This document shows, piece after piece, positions 1-7,787 of a stretch of DNA of 64,000 nt. Under the pieces are notes generated by a model that saw only the letters and a list, made by a program, of their open reading frames with translations, was not told the DNA's origin and ran no database searches. The translations under genes were made by a program, and so were the position numbers. Within the stretch, counting starts at the first letter, position 1. Each line of letters starts with the position of its first letter. The DNA is from Eikenella longinqua (lineage in GTDB: Bacteria; Pseudomonadota; Gammaproteobacteria; Burkholderiales; Neisseriaceae), in contig NZ_LXSL01000009.1 of assembly GCF_001648355.1 (NCBI RefSeq), positions 33,804 through 97,803 of the forward strand, in the 5' to 3' direction.

Positions 1-145
1 CCTCAACGGCGGCACCGCCGCCCTCCTCGCCCTGCTCGGCCAACACCGCTGGTGGGCGCTCTACACCGGCATCATCGCCTACATCCTGATGGGCATCCTG
101 ATGGGCGGCGAATTCGCCTACCGCAAATGGGTGTTGAAGCTGTAG
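1..145 (+). CDS. C-terminal part of a membrane protein (partial)
   Basis: The frame is open from the left edge of the window and stops at TAG 143-145, giving the last 47 residues of a protein whose start lies outside. It contains one clear hydrophobic segment (ALYTGIIAYILMGILMGG) followed by a basic tail ending KWVLKL, so this is the last transmembrane helix with a short positively charged end. I do not recognise the family. The stop codon falls within the terminal repeat of the Correia-like element that starts here, so the native C-terminus may have been replaced when the element inserted. Confidence 0.6.
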   Translation, partial: LNGGTAALLALLGQHRWWALYTGIIAYILMGILMGGEFAYRKWVLKL

Positions 146-247
146 AGCGAATCAACTTAACTTTCGCTACCGCGTTAGCTCGCCTTGCCGTACTCCTGTA
201 CTGTCTGCGGCTCGCTGCCTCGTATCGAAAGCCAATTTGATTCGCTA
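143..247. repeat. Correia-like miniature element, copy A
   Basis: A 105-bp element bounded by imperfect inverted repeats: GAGCGAATCAA at the left and TTGATTCGCTA at the right. The interior (GCTCGCCTTGCCGTACTCC, then CTGTACTGTCTGCGGCTCG) matches the interior of the neisserial Correia element. Related copies lie at 34508-34614 (opposite orientation) and 59402-59507. It has no coding capacity and must have been moved by a transposase encoded elsewhere. Confidence 0.8.
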
Positions 248-290
248 TCGCCGCCATCCGGCCAGCCTGTTAGGAAACATTCCGGCACGC

Positions 291-336
291 AAAAGGCTAC
301 CTGAAAACCTCATATCGGTTTTCAGGTAGCCTTTTA
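291..336. terminator. Inverted eikDUS pair between converging genes
   Basis: AGGCTACCTGAA at 294-305 and its complement at 321-332 form a 12-bp stem, extended by flanking A and T runs. It lies between the membrane-protein gene and speD, which converge, so it can end transcripts from both sides. Confidence 0.7.
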
Positions 337-364
337 TTGCCCGCTATCCTTAAAATCCTTCAAA

Positions 365-733
365 TCAACGCAACGGCAAGCCTGCTTCGCCGCCACGCTG
401 GTGCACCTGCCACACGCCGCGTTCGGCCTGCAAGGCCTGCTCCAGCGTGTTTTTGGCGGATTCCGGCATCAGGCTGCCGCAGAGGAAGATATCCAGCGCG
501 GCAAAGCCGTGCTCCGGCCAGGTGTGAATGCTCATATGCGATTCGGCCAAGAGCAGCACGCCGGTCACGCCGCCTTCGCCGCCGAAGGTGTGGAAACGGC
601 TGTCGAGCACGGTGGCGCCGATGCGTTCGGCGGCTTGGCGCAGGGCGTTTTTCAGGTAGCCTTCATCGCGCAACAGCGCGGACGGGCAGCCGTATAAATC
701 CAGCAGGCCGTGGCAGCCGGGGCTGTGGCTCAT
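365..733 (-). CDS. speD: S-adenosylmethionine decarboxylase proenzyme
   Basis: SpeD makes decarboxylated S-adenosylmethionine, the aminopropyl donor for spermidine synthesis. The protein is 122 residues, the size of the short bacterial SpeH type. Family features are CHGLLDLYGC near residues 7-16 and the self-cleavage motif ESHMSIHTWPEHG, where Ser65 becomes the pyruvoyl group. I start at ATG 733 because it overlaps the stop of the upstream 51-codon gene (ATGA); an in-frame ATG nine bases earlier (742) is the alternative. It is the last gene of the minus-strand cluster beginning with the DUF350 gene at 4680. An eikDUS at 651-662 is read in frame as GYLK. With the divergent speE it supplies both enzymes of an AdoMet-dependent polyamine pathway. 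Confidence 0.95.
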   Translation of the reverse strand: MSHSPGCHGLLDLYGCPSALLRDEGYLKNALRQAAERIGATVLDSRFHTFGGEGGVTGVLLLAESHMSIHTWPEHGFAALDIFLCGSLMPESAKNTLEQALQAERGVWQVHQRGGEAGLPLR

Positions 734-885
734 TTGTGCCATCCCGAAGACGAGCTGCCGCCGCCCACGCGCGAGCCGTGGTAGGAACGGCTGCCGCTGT
801 TGCTGCTGCCCACAGAGCCGTAGTTGACAGAAGTGCTAACCAGAATGGCTAGGATGCTGCAAATCAGATAAGTATTTCTCGACAT
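730..885 (-). CDS. 51-residue membrane or secreted peptide
   Basis: This small frame (ATG 885, TGA 730-732) starts six bases after the DUF4178 stop and overlaps the speD start by ATGA, which argues that it is translated and coupled. It has an N-terminal hydrophobic stretch (YLICSILAILVSTSV), either an anchor or a signal sequence, followed by a Gly/Ser/Arg-rich tail ending SSSSGWHK. I know no function. Tight coupling on both sides places it in the SpeD-DUF4178 module. The hydrophobic segment and low-complexity tail suggest a small membrane-associated partner of the larger proteins, which is inference. Confidence 0.6.
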   Translation of the reverse strand: MSRNTYLICSILAILVSTSVNYGSVGSSNSGSRSYHGSRVGGGSSSSGWHK

Positions 886-891
886 TTTGTT

Positions 892-2460
892 TCACTCGTC
901 ATCGTCATCGTCATCATCGCCGCCGCCGCTGAACACGTCGCCGCGTTTCGCTAAGAAATACAACACCATAACCGACACCGTGCCGGCCAAGGAGATGTCT
1001 TCATCGGAAGACAGCATGCTGAACCAGGCCGGCAGGTTGATGATGACAAACACCGCAACCAACAGCAGCATCAGCCCTTTCGACGGGCCGTCGGCGCGCA
1101 TATCGGCGCTGTATTGCGGCACATCGCTGCCGCTGAGACCAAACCATTCGCGCACCTGCCGGTAGCTCACCGGCGTGCTCTGGCTCCAAGCGGCCTCGTG
1201 GCGGTTGCGCTCGGCGCAGAGCTTGCCGTTGCCGTTTTGGCGGTAGTCGGAATAAAAATCCACGTCGCCTTGGCGGATGTGCCAGTAAAACGCGCCGGCG
1301 GCAAGCACCACGCGCCCGCCGTAGTCGTAGAGCTTGGGCAGGCCCTGCGGCTGGAAAAGCTCTCCCTGCAAGCGCGGCCACACATTGAGCGTTTCCGACA
1401 CGCTCCATTCGCCATCGCTTTCCACCAGCCACATAAACCCGGCCTGCGGCTCGAAGAGCAGGTATTCCGTCCAGCTGCCCTCGGGTGTGATGCCGGAAGG
1501 ATTTTTGCCAAACAGCAGGTTAAACGCGTCGCCGGGCTCCAATTCGTCTTTGCGCACCGCGCCGATGAGGGTGTAGGTGCGGTTGTTGATGGTGGCTTCC
1601 GCGCCCAGCTTCAGCGTGAAGGCATCGGCCTGCGCGGCACGACGGTTGTTGGCTTCCAGCAGCTCCAGCTTGCCTTCTGCAGCATCCAGGCTGCTGCCGC
1701 AGCTGGGGCAGAGGATGGAGGGGGTGAGCCCGGTAATCCATTGCACGGGCGAGCCGCAGTTGGGGCAGCTTTCGGCTTGGCGCGTGCCTTTGAGTTTGCC
1801 CGCGCTGCCGGCCACCTCGGCGCTGCTGCGCGTGTTGGAGAGCTGCAAGTCGGCCAGGTTTACGCCCCGCCCGATAAAGGCTTCGGGCGGCGACTCGGCG
1901 TAATCTAGCGTGAGGAAGGCTTGCTCGCAGCGCCAGTCGGCCACCCGGTTTTTCATCTGCGGCGGCAGCTCAAAGGGCAGTTCGCCCTCGGCGGCGGCCT
2001 GCTCCAGCACGATGTCGCGCACGTCGGCGGCCCAGAAGCGTTTGCCTTGGTACACAAAGTTGCTGTGGCCGGGCACTAAGTTGTCGAATTCGGGCGTGTC
2101 CGGCAGCGGCTCGGCGGCGGGTAGGGTGAACACGTATTGGTCGCCGGCTTCGGAGAGCCAGCCGTTGCTGCCGTCGGCAAACTGCACATACCATTCGTTC
2201 CACAAGCCGGCTTCGTATTTGGCCTGCAGGCGGCCGATGATGGAAAACGGCTGCGCGGCAAAGGTGCCGGCGGTGCCGATTTGCAGCGGGCTGAAGTCTT
2301 CCAGCAGGGCGGAATCGCGGCCGCTGTCGATAATGCCCGCGCCTTGCCGCACCAGAAGGCTGTGGCAGAAGCCGCATACCAGCGTGACCGCTGTGGCCGA
2401 ATGCGCGTGTACGGGCGCGCCGCAGCTGGGGCAGTCGGTTTGGAAGAAGGGTTCGCTCAT
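892..2460 (-). CDS. DUF4178-family zinc-ribbon membrane protein
   Basis: A 522-residue protein. It begins with a zinc ribbon (Cys10, Cys13, Cys29, Cys32) and has a second near residues 235-256 (CPNCGSPV and CPSCG). Each ribbon is followed by a beta-rich region with WxEWYVQFADG and GSWTEYLLFEP, typical of duplicated DUF4178 domains. Two hydrophobic helices near residues 465-505 (LMLLLVAVFVIINLPAW and GTVSVMVLYFLA) anchor it, and it ends in seven Asp and a Glu encoded by a GAT/GAC simple repeat. The biochemical role is unknown. I recall DUF4178 genes being found beside SpeD, DUF350 and SPFH genes in other bacteria, and the arrangement here agrees. The start has an AGGA ribosome-binding site. 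Confidence 0.85.
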   Translation of the reverse strand: MSEPFFQTDCPSCGAPVHAHSATAVTLVCGFCHSLLVRQGAGIIDSGRDSALLEDFSPLQIGTAGTFAAQPFSIIGRLQAKYEAGLWNEWYVQFADGSNGWLSEAGDQYVFTLPAAEPLPDTPEFDNLVPGHSNFVYQGKRFWAADVRDIVLEQAAAEGELPFELPPQMKNRVADWRCEQAFLTLDYAESPPEAFIGRGVNLADLQLSNTRSSAEVAGSAGKLKGTRQAESCPNCGSPVQWITGLTPSILCPSCGSSLDAAEGKLELLEANNRRAAQADAFTLKLGAEATINNRTYTLIGAVRKDELEPGDAFNLLFGKNPSGITPEGSWTEYLLFEPQAGFMWLVESDGEWSVSETLNVWPRLQGELFQPQGLPKLYDYGGRVVLAAGAFYWHIRQGDVDFYSDYRQNGNGKLCAERNRHEAAWSQSTPVSYRQVREWFGLSGSDVPQYSADMRADGPSKGLMLLLVAVFVIINLPAWFSMLSSDEDISLAGTVSVMVLYFLAKRGDVFSGGGDDDDDDDE

Positions 2461-2512
2461 GGTTGGTTTCCTATGGGGCGGGCGGGTTGGGTGTTCTTTT
2501 TTCAGGTAGCCT

Positions 2513-2983
2513 TTAAAGCTGCTGTTCCAACAGGGTTTTCAGCGGGGTCATGCCCAGGCGGCGATAGAAGCGTTCGGCGCCGTCGTTGCCGTGCATCACG
2601 TTTAATGTGAGGCTGTGGCAGCCTTGGGCGCGGGCGAATTCGAGCAGATAGTGATACAGCTGCTCGCCGATTTTTTTGCCGCGCTGCGAAGCGTCTACGC
2701 ACAAATCGTCTAAGTACAACACTTTGCGGTCTACCAGCGAAACATCGCCGCAGGCTACCTGAAATTGGCACACGGCATAACCCTGCACTTTGCCGCTTTC
2801 ATCCTGATACACGAACACGGGCTGGTTTTCATCGGCAATCAGGGCGCGCACTTCTTCATCGGAATATTTGCGTGCGCCGGCACGGTAGAGGTCGGGGCGG
2901 GCTTGGGCGTGCACGGCGTGCACTTGGTAGAGCAGTTCGCCAATGCGCTCGGCGTCGGCGGTTTGGGCGGGGCGGATGGGCAT
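2513..2983 (-). CDS. GNAT-family N-acetyltransferase
   Basis: A 156-residue GNAT protein. The acetyl-CoA binding region is LDDLCVDASQRGKKIGEQL near residues 91-109 (canonical R/QxxGxG/A), followed by NVMHGNDGAERFYRRLGM near residues 128-145, the usual fourth motif. The substrate is unknown. Because it sits inside a polyamine cluster, a polyamine or a lysine side chain is possible, but this is inference. It lies between the SPFH gene (about 165 bases, two uptake-sequence repeats) and the DUF4178 gene (about 50 bases, one eikDUS), so co-transcription is plausible but not tight. An eikDUS at 2752-2763 is read in frame as FQVA. Confidence 0.85.
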   Translation of the reverse strand: MPIRPAQTADAERIGELLYQVHAVHAQARPDLYRAGARKYSDEEVRALIADENQPVFVYQDESGKVQGYAVCQFQVACGDVSLVDRKVLYLDDLCVDASQRGKKIGEQLYHYLLEFARAQGCHSLTLNVMHGNDGAERFYRRLGMTPLKTLLEQQL

Positions 2984-3017
2984 GGGCTATCTTTCGGTTG
3001 TTGGTTGGTTAATCGGT

Positions 3018-3141
3018 TTTGGCTTTGCAGAAACTCAGCCTGAGAAGTTTTCAGGTAGCCTCTATTTGCCGCGTTTGAGGCTACCTGAAAACTGCGCAAC
3101 ATCGTTTTAACTTCGGTGAAGCTTACGCTTTCAGGTAGCCC
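3018..3141. repeat. DUS-bounded modular repeat
   Basis: The gap between the GNAT and SPFH genes holds three eikDUS copies (3050-3061, 3078-3089, 3130-3141, the last with one mismatch). They are separated by GCAGAAACTCAGCC and AACATCGTTTTAACTTC segments that recur next to uptake sequences elsewhere in the window (for example 57253-57475 and 62901-63004). It may attenuate read-through inside the cluster. Confidence 0.6.
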
Positions 3142-3147
3142 CGCGCT

Positions 3148-4194
3148 TTAGCCGATTAGCTGCTTCAACACTTCGGCTTTGGCTTTTTCGTAGTCTTCGG
3201 CGGAAATCAGGCCGCCGTCGAGCAAGGTTTTGAGTTTGGCGAGCTTGGCCTGCGGGTCTTCGGCGGCGGGCGCGGCCGGGGCGGCGGCGGGCTGTGCCGG
3301 CTGGGCGGGCGCGGTTTGCACGGGCTGCGGCTGCTGCATCATGCCGCTCATGGCGCCGGCCATGGCCTGCCCGATGCCGGCGCCCACGCCGAGGCCTGCG
3401 CCGATGCCGGCGATGCCGCCTTCGTTTTGCGCGGCCAGCGGGATGGCGGTGGCGGTTTGGTATTGGGTGAATTTGCCCATGTCGCCGATGATGCCCATCG
3501 ACATTTTGCTGTCGAGCGCTTTTTGCACGTTTTCGGGCAGGCTCACGCTTTCCACAGTGAAGTTCTCCAGCGCGAGGCCGAGCTTGGCAAATTCGGGCAG
3601 CAGCAGCTCGTTCATTTTCTGCGACAGCAGCACTTGGTTGGCGGCCATATCGAGGAAGGGGATGCCGGATGTGCCGAAGGCGGCGGCCAGCTGGGTCATG
3701 GCCAGGTTGCGCAGCTGCTGTTCGAGCTGCTCGCCGCTATAAGAGGCGCCCACGCCGCTCACTTCGCGGAAGAAGGCGGCGGGGTCGCTGATGCGGTAGG
3801 CATACATGCCAAAGGAGCGCAGCTGGATCACGCCGAAATCGGCATCGCGCACGGTAACGGGCTGGGAAGTGCCCCAGCGGCGGGCGAGCTGCTGGCGGGT
3901 GTTGAAGAAATAAACGTCGGATTTGAATGGGGATTGGAAGAGTTTATCCCAGTTTTTCAGGTTGGTGAGGATGGGCAGGGTTTGCGTGGTGAGCGTGTAG
4001 CGGCCGGGCTGGAACACGTCGGCGGCTTTGCCTTCGTCCACAAACAGGGCAGCCTGCGCCTCGCGCACGGTGAGGCTGGCGCCGTTTTGGATTTCCTGAT
4101 CGGCCACGGGGAAGCGCCACATCAGCAGCCCTTCTGCGGGATTCGGCCATTCGATAACGTCGATAAACTGCTTCTTGATGAAATTGCCCAGCAT
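3148..4194 (-). CDS. SPFH-domain protein with C-terminal SHOCT domain
   Basis: A 348-residue protein of the YdjI/virion-core type of SPFH proteins, which form oligomeric scaffolds on membranes. Residues about 1-255 carry the SPFH part (GRYTLTTQTLPIL, SVSLPENVQKALDSK). Residues 256-312 are a Gly/Ala/Pro/Gln-rich linker, and the end (AKLKTLLDGGLISAEDYEKAK) is a SHOCT domain, a short helical oligomerisation or membrane-targeting motif. There is no transmembrane helix, so membrane contact is probably peripheral or through the DUF350 neighbour. The start has AAAGGA at the proper distance. It is the second gene of the minus-strand cluster. Confidence 0.88.
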   Translation of the reverse strand: MLGNFIKKQFIDVIEWPNPAEGLLMWRFPVADQEIQNGASLTVREAQAALFVDEGKAADVFQPGRYTLTTQTLPILTNLKNWDKLFQSPFKSDVYFFNTRQQLARRWGTSQPVTVRDADFGVIQLRSFGMYAYRISDPAAFFREVSGVGASYSGEQLEQQLRNLAMTQLAAAFGTSGIPFLDMAANQVLLSQKMNELLLPEFAKLGLALENFTVESVSLPENVQKALDSKMSMGIIGDMGKFTQYQTATAIPLAAQNEGGIAGIGAGLGVGAGIGQAMAGAMSGMMQQPQPVQTAPAQPAQPAAAPAAPAAEDPQAKLAKLKTLLDGGLISAEDYEKAKAEVLKQLIG

Positions 4195-4230
4195 GGGGAT
4201 TCCTTTCGTTTGTTTGAATACTTGGAATGG

Positions 4231-4277
4231 AAAGGGCTACCTGAAAACGATCTAACAACTTTTTCAGGTAGCCTGTA
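4231..4277. terminator. Inverted eikDUS pair between the DUF350 and SPFH genes
   Basis: GGGCTACCTGAA at 4234-4245 and TTCAGGTAGCCT at 4263-4274 can pair with a 17-base loop. It lies between the first two genes of the cluster, so if active it would reduce rather than block downstream expression. Confidence 0.5.
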
Positions 4278-4281
4278 TGCG

Positions 4282-4680
4282 TTAAGACAGGCAGGCCGCG
4301 TTCAGCAGGCCCACGGCAATGGAAATCACGGCGCAGAGCGTGCCCACGGCCACATTATTGCCTGCCAGCTCGGCGGCGGAATCGGGCACGAGGCGGGTGG
4401 CGGCGAAATACACGGCAATCTGAATCACCGCCGCGGCCAAGCCCCACAACACGAAATCCATCATGCTCACGCTGTGCGCGATGCTGGAAGCCAGCGGCAG
4501 GCAGAAGCCGATGAGCGCGCCGCCGAAAGAGAGGGCGCAGGCTAGGTTGCCGCGCTTGATCAGCTTGAGTTCGTCGGCCGGGGTGATGCGCAGATACACG
4601 GCGGCAAACAGCGCCGTCATCACCAGCCCGATCAGCAGGTATTGCAGATACAGCAGATATTGTCCTATGGAAATGCTCAT
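4282..4680 (-). CDS. DUF350 (YjfL-like) inner-membrane protein
   Basis: A 132-residue protein with four predicted membrane helices, from YLLYLQYLLIGLVMTALFAAVYL at the N-terminus to VAVGTLCAVISIAVGLLNAACLS at the end. The length and the charged loop TPADELKLIKRGN match DUF350/YjfL, a family whose E. coli member lies in the yjf operon with a PspA-like protein. I start at ATG 4680, preceded by AAGGC; a longer frame reaching further upstream lacks family sequence. It is the first gene of the minus-strand cluster and is divergent from speE. The function is unknown. Confidence 0.8.
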   Translation of the reverse strand: MSISIGQYLLYLQYLLIGLVMTALFAAVYLRITPADELKLIKRGNLACALSFGGALIGFCLPLASSIAHSVSMMDFVLWGLAAAVIQIAVYFAATRLVPDSAAELAGNNVAVGTLCAVISIAVGLLNAACLS

Positions 4681-4916
4681 GGCTTGCCTTTGCGGTGTGG
4701 ATGGAGGGGAAAATGCTTGCCGCGCCAAGGGATTTGCCCCGGGGCAGGGCGGCACGCTATATGAGGCTGATTATGCCACACAACATACGCCATTCCTACT
4801 CAACTTCCTGCCCAATCCAGCACAAAACCCACACCATCCGTGCCGCACACACCAAAACTTGATGTATGCCAAGTTTTGTAAGAAATCCACTGCATCGGCC
4901 GGCTGCTATAATCCGC

Positions 4917-4941
4917 AGGCTACCTGAAAAGGCTACCTGAA
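4917..4941 (+). promoter_or_regulatory. Tandem eikDUS overlapping the speE ribosome-binding site
   Basis: Two direct copies of AGGCTACCTGAA (4917-4928 and 4930-4941) end two bases before the speE start. The AAAAGG at the head of the second copy is the only Shine-Dalgarno-like sequence, 11 bases from the ATG, so the uptake sequence may double as ribosome-binding site. A TATAAT box lies just upstream (about 4907-4912). Confidence 0.5.
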
Positions 4942-4943
4942 AA

Positions 4944-6461
4944 ATGAAACCCGACCGTATTCTTATTATCTCCGTATTCATCGTGGCCAGCTGCGGCTTG
5001 GCCTACGAGCTCATCATCGCCGCGCTGGCCAGCTACCTCTTGGGCGACAGTATTTTGCAGTTCTCCTCCATCATCGGCCTCTACCTCTTCGCCATGGGCA
5101 TCGGCGCGCACCTCACCAAATACATCCGCGACGAAGACGCGCTTTCGCGCTTTATCGAAATCGAATTGCTGGTGGGCATCATTGGCGGCGTGTCGGCCCT
5201 GGTGCTGTTTGTGGTGTTCGGCTTTTCCGCCGCGCCCTTCCGCACGCTCTTGTATGCGCTGGTGCTGACGGTGGGGATTGTGGTGGGCATGGAGATTCCG
5301 CTGGTGATGCGCGTGCTCAACCAGCGGCAGGCGGAGTTTAAAGACTTGGTGGCCAAGGTGCTCACCTTCGATTACTTGGGCGCGCTGGCCGTGTCGCTGC
5401 TGTTTCCGCTGGTGCTGGCGCCACGGCTGGGCATGGCGCGCTCGGCTCTGCTTTTCGGCCTGCTCAACGCCGCCGTGGCCGTGCTCACCGCCCGCGCCTT
5501 CAAAAGCCAACTGCCGCGCTACCGCGCCATCCAAACGCGCGGCGCCATCGTTTTATTCGGCCTGCTGACCGCCTTTGCCGCCGCCAACCGCATCACCTTC
5601 CTGGCCGAGCAAAGCTACTTCGGCGACCCGGTGGTGTTTGAAAGCCATTCGCCCTACCAGCGCCTGGTGGTGACCAAATGGCACGACGACATCCGCCTCT
5701 ATATCAACGGCAACCTGCAATTCTCCTCGCGCGACGAAGCCCGCTACCACGAAGCCCTGGTGCTGCCCGCCATGCAGATGGCCGGCGAAGAGGCCAAAAA
5801 CGTGCTGATTCTGGGCGGCGGCGACGGGCTGGCGGCGCGCGAAGTGCTGAAATACCCGCAGGTGCAAGGCATCACGCTGGTGGACCTCGACCCGCAGATG
5901 ACCGGCACCTTCCAATCTTCCACCGAGCTGAGCCGCCTGAATGCCGGCTCTCTCACCAACCCCAAAGTGCGCGTGGTGAACGACGACGCGGCCAAATGGC
6001 TGGAGCAGGCGCAGGAAAAGTTTAACATAATCATCATCGACCTGCCCGACCCTTCCAATTTCTCGCTGGGCAAGCTTTATTCCGTGCCGATGTATCGGCT
6101 GGTGGCGCGGCATTTGGCGCCGGGCGGCAAAATCGTGGTGCAATCCACCTCGCCTTATTTTGCGCCGCATGCTTATTGGTCGGTGGTAGCCACGCTGGAG
6201 GCCGCCGGGCTCGCCACTGCGCCGTATCATGTGTATGTGCCGTCTTTCGGCGAATGGGGCTTCGTGCTGGCCGCTGCCGAGCCGGATTTCCCCGTGCCCG
6301 CGCAATTTAGTGTGCCCACCCGTTTCCTCAATGCCGACACCGCCGCCGAAATGTTCCGCTTCCCGCCCGACATGGCGCGCCGCGATGTGCAGCCGAACTA
6401 TTTGAACACGCAGATTTTGGTGCACTATTTCGAGCAGGATTGGCGCAATGTGATCCGGTAA
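4944..6461 (+). CDS. speE: Membrane-fused polyamine aminopropyltransferase (spermidine synthase)
   Basis: A 505-residue protein. The first ~210 residues contain six or seven hydrophobic helices, and the remainder is a spermidine-synthase-like catalytic domain. Catalytic signatures are NVLILGGGDGLAAREVLKY (AdoMet-type binding loop, near residues 285-303), LVDLDPQM, and IIDLPDPSN, which corresponds to the DxxDP active-site region. The enzyme should transfer the aminopropyl group from decarboxylated AdoMet (made by SpeD) to a diamine. The membrane half suggests that substrate or product is linked to the envelope or to transport. It is divergent from the DUF350 gene. Confidence 0.92.
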   Translation: MKPDRILIISVFIVASCGLAYELIIAALASYLLGDSILQFSSIIGLYLFAMGIGAHLTKYIRDEDALSRFIEIELLVGIIGGVSALVLFVVFGFSAAPFRTLLYALVLTVGIVVGMEIPLVMRVLNQRQAEFKDLVAKVLTFDYLGALAVSLLFPLVLAPRLGMARSALLFGLLNAAVAVLTARAFKSQLPRYRAIQTRGAIVLFGLLTAFAAANRITFLAEQSYFGDPVVFESHSPYQRLVVTKWHDDIRLYINGNLQFSSRDEARYHEALVLPAMQMAGEEAKNVLILGGGDGLAAREVLKYPQVQGITLVDLDPQMTGTFQSSTELSRLNAGSLTNPKVRVVNDDAAKWLEQAQEKFNIIIIDLPDPSNFSLGKLYSVPMYRLVARHLAPGGKIVVQSTSPYFAPHAYWSVVATLEAAGLATAPYHVYVPSFGEWGFVLAAAEPDFPVPAQFSVPTRFLNADTAAEMFRFPPDMARRDVQPNYLNTQILVHYFEQDWRNVIR

Positions 6462-6467
6462 ACAGAA

Positions 6468-6556
6468 AGGCTACCTGAAAACGTGCGCTTCAACGCAGTT
6501 GAAACATTGCGTGCTGCGTTTTGGCGAAACTCACTTCGCTCGTTTTCAGGTAGCCT
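6468..6556. repeat. DUS-bounded repeat between speE and ackA
   Basis: An eikDUS at 6468-6479 and its inverse at 6545-6556 enclose GCGCTTCAACGCAGTTGAAA and a TTTTGGCGAAACTCACTTCG module seen beside other uptake sequences. The genes converge here, so it probably acts as a shared terminator. Confidence 0.6.
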
Positions 6557-6587
6557 CTTTAAGTTGGCTGCTGATTAAACCAAGGTA

Positions 6588-7787
6588 TTACCCAATCCCG
6601 GCCAGATGCGCGGTGTCTTGCGCGATCATCAGCTCTTCGTTGGTGGGGATCACCATGGCCAGCGGGGTGCTGCCCTGCTTGCTGATGATGCCGCTTTCGC
6701 CGAAGCGGGCGGCGAGGTTGGCTTCTTCATCCACAGTGAGGCCGAGGAAGCCGAGGTAGCCGATGGTTTTACTGCGGACAGTGGCGGAGTTTTCACCGAT
6801 GCCGCCGGTGAACACCAGCGCGTCCAGGCCGCCGGCGGCCACGCTCATGGAGGCAACGTATTTGGCCAGGCGGTAGGCAAACACTTCCAGCGCGAGCTTG
6901 GCGCCTTCGTGGCCTTTACCGGCGGCTTCTTCGATTTCGCGGCAGTCGTTGGAAAGCTCGGAAATGCCGAGCAGGCCGCTCTGCTTGTGCAGCAGGTCGG
7001 TGATTTGCTCGATGTTGAGGCCGGCGTTGTTGTGCAGGAAGGGGAACACGTTGGCGTCGATGTCGCCGCTGCGGGTGCCCATCACCAGGCCTTCGAGCGG
7101 AGTGAGGCCCATGCTGGTGTCGCAGCATTTGCCGCTGTTGGAGGCGGCGATGGAGGCGCCGTTGCCCAAGTGGGCGATCACGAGGCGCAGGCCTTCTTCG
7201 CTGCGGCCGAGCAGGCGGGCGGCTTCGGCGGCCACGAAGCGGTAGCTGGTGCCGTGGGCGCCGTAGCGGCGCAGGCCGTATTTGCGGTAGAGCTCGCGCG
7301 GCACGGCGTAGGTGTAGGCGTGCTCGGGCATGGATTGGTGGAAGGCGGTGTCGAACACCACGGCGTGCGGCACGTGGTTGAAGATGCTGCGGGCGGCGCG
7401 GATGCCGAGCAGGTGGGCGGGGTTGTGCAGCGGGGCGAGCATGATGCAGTCTTCGATGCCTTGGATCACTTCGTCGTCCACCAGGCAGGATTCCTTGAAG
7501 CGTTCGCCGCCGTGCACCACGCGGTGGCCGACTGCACCGATGCGTTTGTCGAGCTTGCGCGCTTCCAGCTCGGCCATCAGGGCTTCCACGGCGCCAGTGT
7601 GGTTGGGCTTGTCGGCCAGGTTCACGGTGTGTTTGTCGCCGTTTGCTTTAAAGATGATGCGCGCGTCGGCCAGGTTGAGCTTTTCGGCCAGGCAGCTGAG
7701 CAATACTTCGCCGTTGGTGCTGTCCAATACGGCGCCCTTCACTGAAGAGCTGCCGCAGTTTAATACCAGAATCAATTTATCAGACAT
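6588..7787 (-). CDS. ackA: Acetate kinase
   Basis: A 399-residue enzyme interconverting acetate plus ATP and acetyl phosphate. Motifs run in order: VLNCGSSSVK at the start, GHRVVHGGERF, HNPAHLLGI, FDTAFHQSMPEHAYTYAVP, HLGNGASIAA (phosphate-binding), MGTRSGDID, and FTGGIGENS near residue 329. The length is typical. No pta gene adjoins, so it is transcribed alone from the ackA/permease intergenic region. The start ATG at 7787 matches the family N-terminus (MSDKLILVLN). Confidence 0.97.
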   Translation of the reverse strand: MSDKLILVLNCGSSSVKGAVLDSTNGEVLLSCLAEKLNLADARIIFKANGDKHTVNLADKPNHTGAVEALMAELEARKLDKRIGAVGHRVVHGGERFKESCLVDDEVIQGIEDCIMLAPLHNPAHLLGIRAARSIFNHVPHAVVFDTAFHQSMPEHAYTYAVPRELYRKYGLRRYGAHGTSYRFVAAEAARLLGRSEEGLRLVIAHLGNGASIAASNSGKCCDTSMGLTPLEGLVMGTRSGDIDANVFPFLHNNAGLNIEQITDLLHKQSGLLGISELSNDCREIEEAAGKGHEGAKLALEVFAYRLAKYVASMSVAAGGLDALVFTGGIGENSATVRSKTIGYLGFLGLTVDEEANLAARFGESGIISKQGSTPLAMVIPTNEELMIAQDTAHLAGIG

